From Dysgonomonas sp. (GTDB lineage Bacteria > Bacteroidota > Bacteroidia > Bacteroidales > Dysgonomonadaceae): 5,756 nucleotides of DNA. The DNA lies in assembly GCA_003523545.1 (NCBI GenBank), contig DQAM01000430.1, positions 1 to 5,756 of the forward strand, given 5' to 3'. Below, piece after piece: positions 5,627-5,756 of this stretch. The notes under the pieces were generated by a model that did no database searches, was not told the DNA's origin, and saw only the letters and a program-made list of their open reading frames with translations. Each line of letters opens with the position of its first letter. Positions within the stretch are counted from its first letter, which is position 1. The translations under genes were made by a program, and so were the position numbers.

Positions 5627-5713
5627 ATAACTAGAATAAAAAGGTATAAGCGTTTAGCTGAATTTGGTACTGTACAAAAGTCGAAAAATAATACAAAAGC
5701 CAAAAACAGCGAG

Positions 5714-5752
5714 AATGCCGAACCCGCCTTATATGATAGGGCGGGAGGCGTT
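5714..5752 (+). terminator. Two-tier GC-rich hairpin, possible terminator or attenuator
   Basis: The inner stem is 5723-5732 with 5736-5745: ten pairs, CCCGCC/GGCGGG plus T-G and TAT/ATA, closed by an ATG loop. The outer stem AATGCC (5714-5719) pairs with GGCGTT (5747-5752), with one T-G pair, separated from the inner stem by GAA on one side and a single A on the other. Only TTTCCT follows before the window ends, so the U-run needed for intrinsic termination is not shown. A regulatory stem in a leader is equally possible. Confidence 0.45.
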
Positions 5753-5756
5753 TCCT

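Larger units (their letters stand above)
5605..5756 (+). ncRNA. Structured 5' leader or small RNA, continuing beyond the window
   Basis: About 150 nt downstream of the TATCTTTG promoter contain no open frame with a usable start but several structures. They are a hairpin at the presumed RNA 5' end (5605-5626), a small AGC/GCT hairpin (5649-5659), an imperfect dyad TTTGGTACTGTACAAA (5663-5678), an A-rich single-stranded stretch (5676-5710) and a two-tier GC-rich hairpin (5714-5752). The order of promoter, folded leader and GC hairpin suggests attenuation or antitermination control. In Bacteroidales, capsule operons use long leaders acted on by NusG-like UpxY proteins; resemblance to these is my impression, not a verified match. 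It could instead be a free-standing small RNA ending at the hairpin. Confidence 0.5.

Overview
The window looks like a chromosomal segment from a member of the Bacteroidales (Bacteroidota). Three things point there: the proteins resemble that group, Shine-Dalgarno sequences are weak or absent before the starts, and two sites match the Bacteroidota -7 promoter element TAnnTTTG. The genus cannot be fixed from sequence reading alone.

Left part (16-2354, plus strand): the tail of a surface-polysaccharide operon. A Wzx-type lipid-linked oligosaccharide flippase overlaps by one base (TAATG) a gene for a DHD-containing, probably GT-A-fold glycosyltransferase. Both would serve synthesis and export of an O-antigen or capsule repeat unit.

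Middle part (2355-4936, minus strand): a compact three-gene cluster read leftwards. It holds an XRE-family helix-turn-helix regulator with a C-terminal coiled coil, shikimate dehydrogenase (aroE) and the large subunit of exodeoxyribonuclease VII (xseA). The gaps are 35 and 3 bp, so a shared transcript is likely. xseA and the glycosyltransferase converge stop to stop with no base between them and no visible terminator. The small subunit xseB is not in the window.

Right part (4937-5756): about 820 bp without a credible protein gene, but full of structure. Nearest the regulator are its probable promoter and a 16-bp imperfect dyad that could be an operator. From about 5058 to 5463 lies a cluster of palindromic repeats built on GTAGGG...CCCTAC. 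It includes a perfect 18-bp inverted repeat and two diverged copies, about 80 % identical by hand alignment, of a 98-99 bp unit. After an AT-rich stretch, a plus-strand TATCTTTG promoter starts a structured leader of at least 150 nt that runs off the window. It has a hairpin at its 5' end and a two-tier GC-rich hairpin at its 3' end. It most likely precedes a gene or operon just outside the window, possibly another polysaccharide locus under leader control, but that gene is not visible.

The most interesting items are the structured leader and the palindrome cluster. The protein genes are mostly ordinary members of known families.
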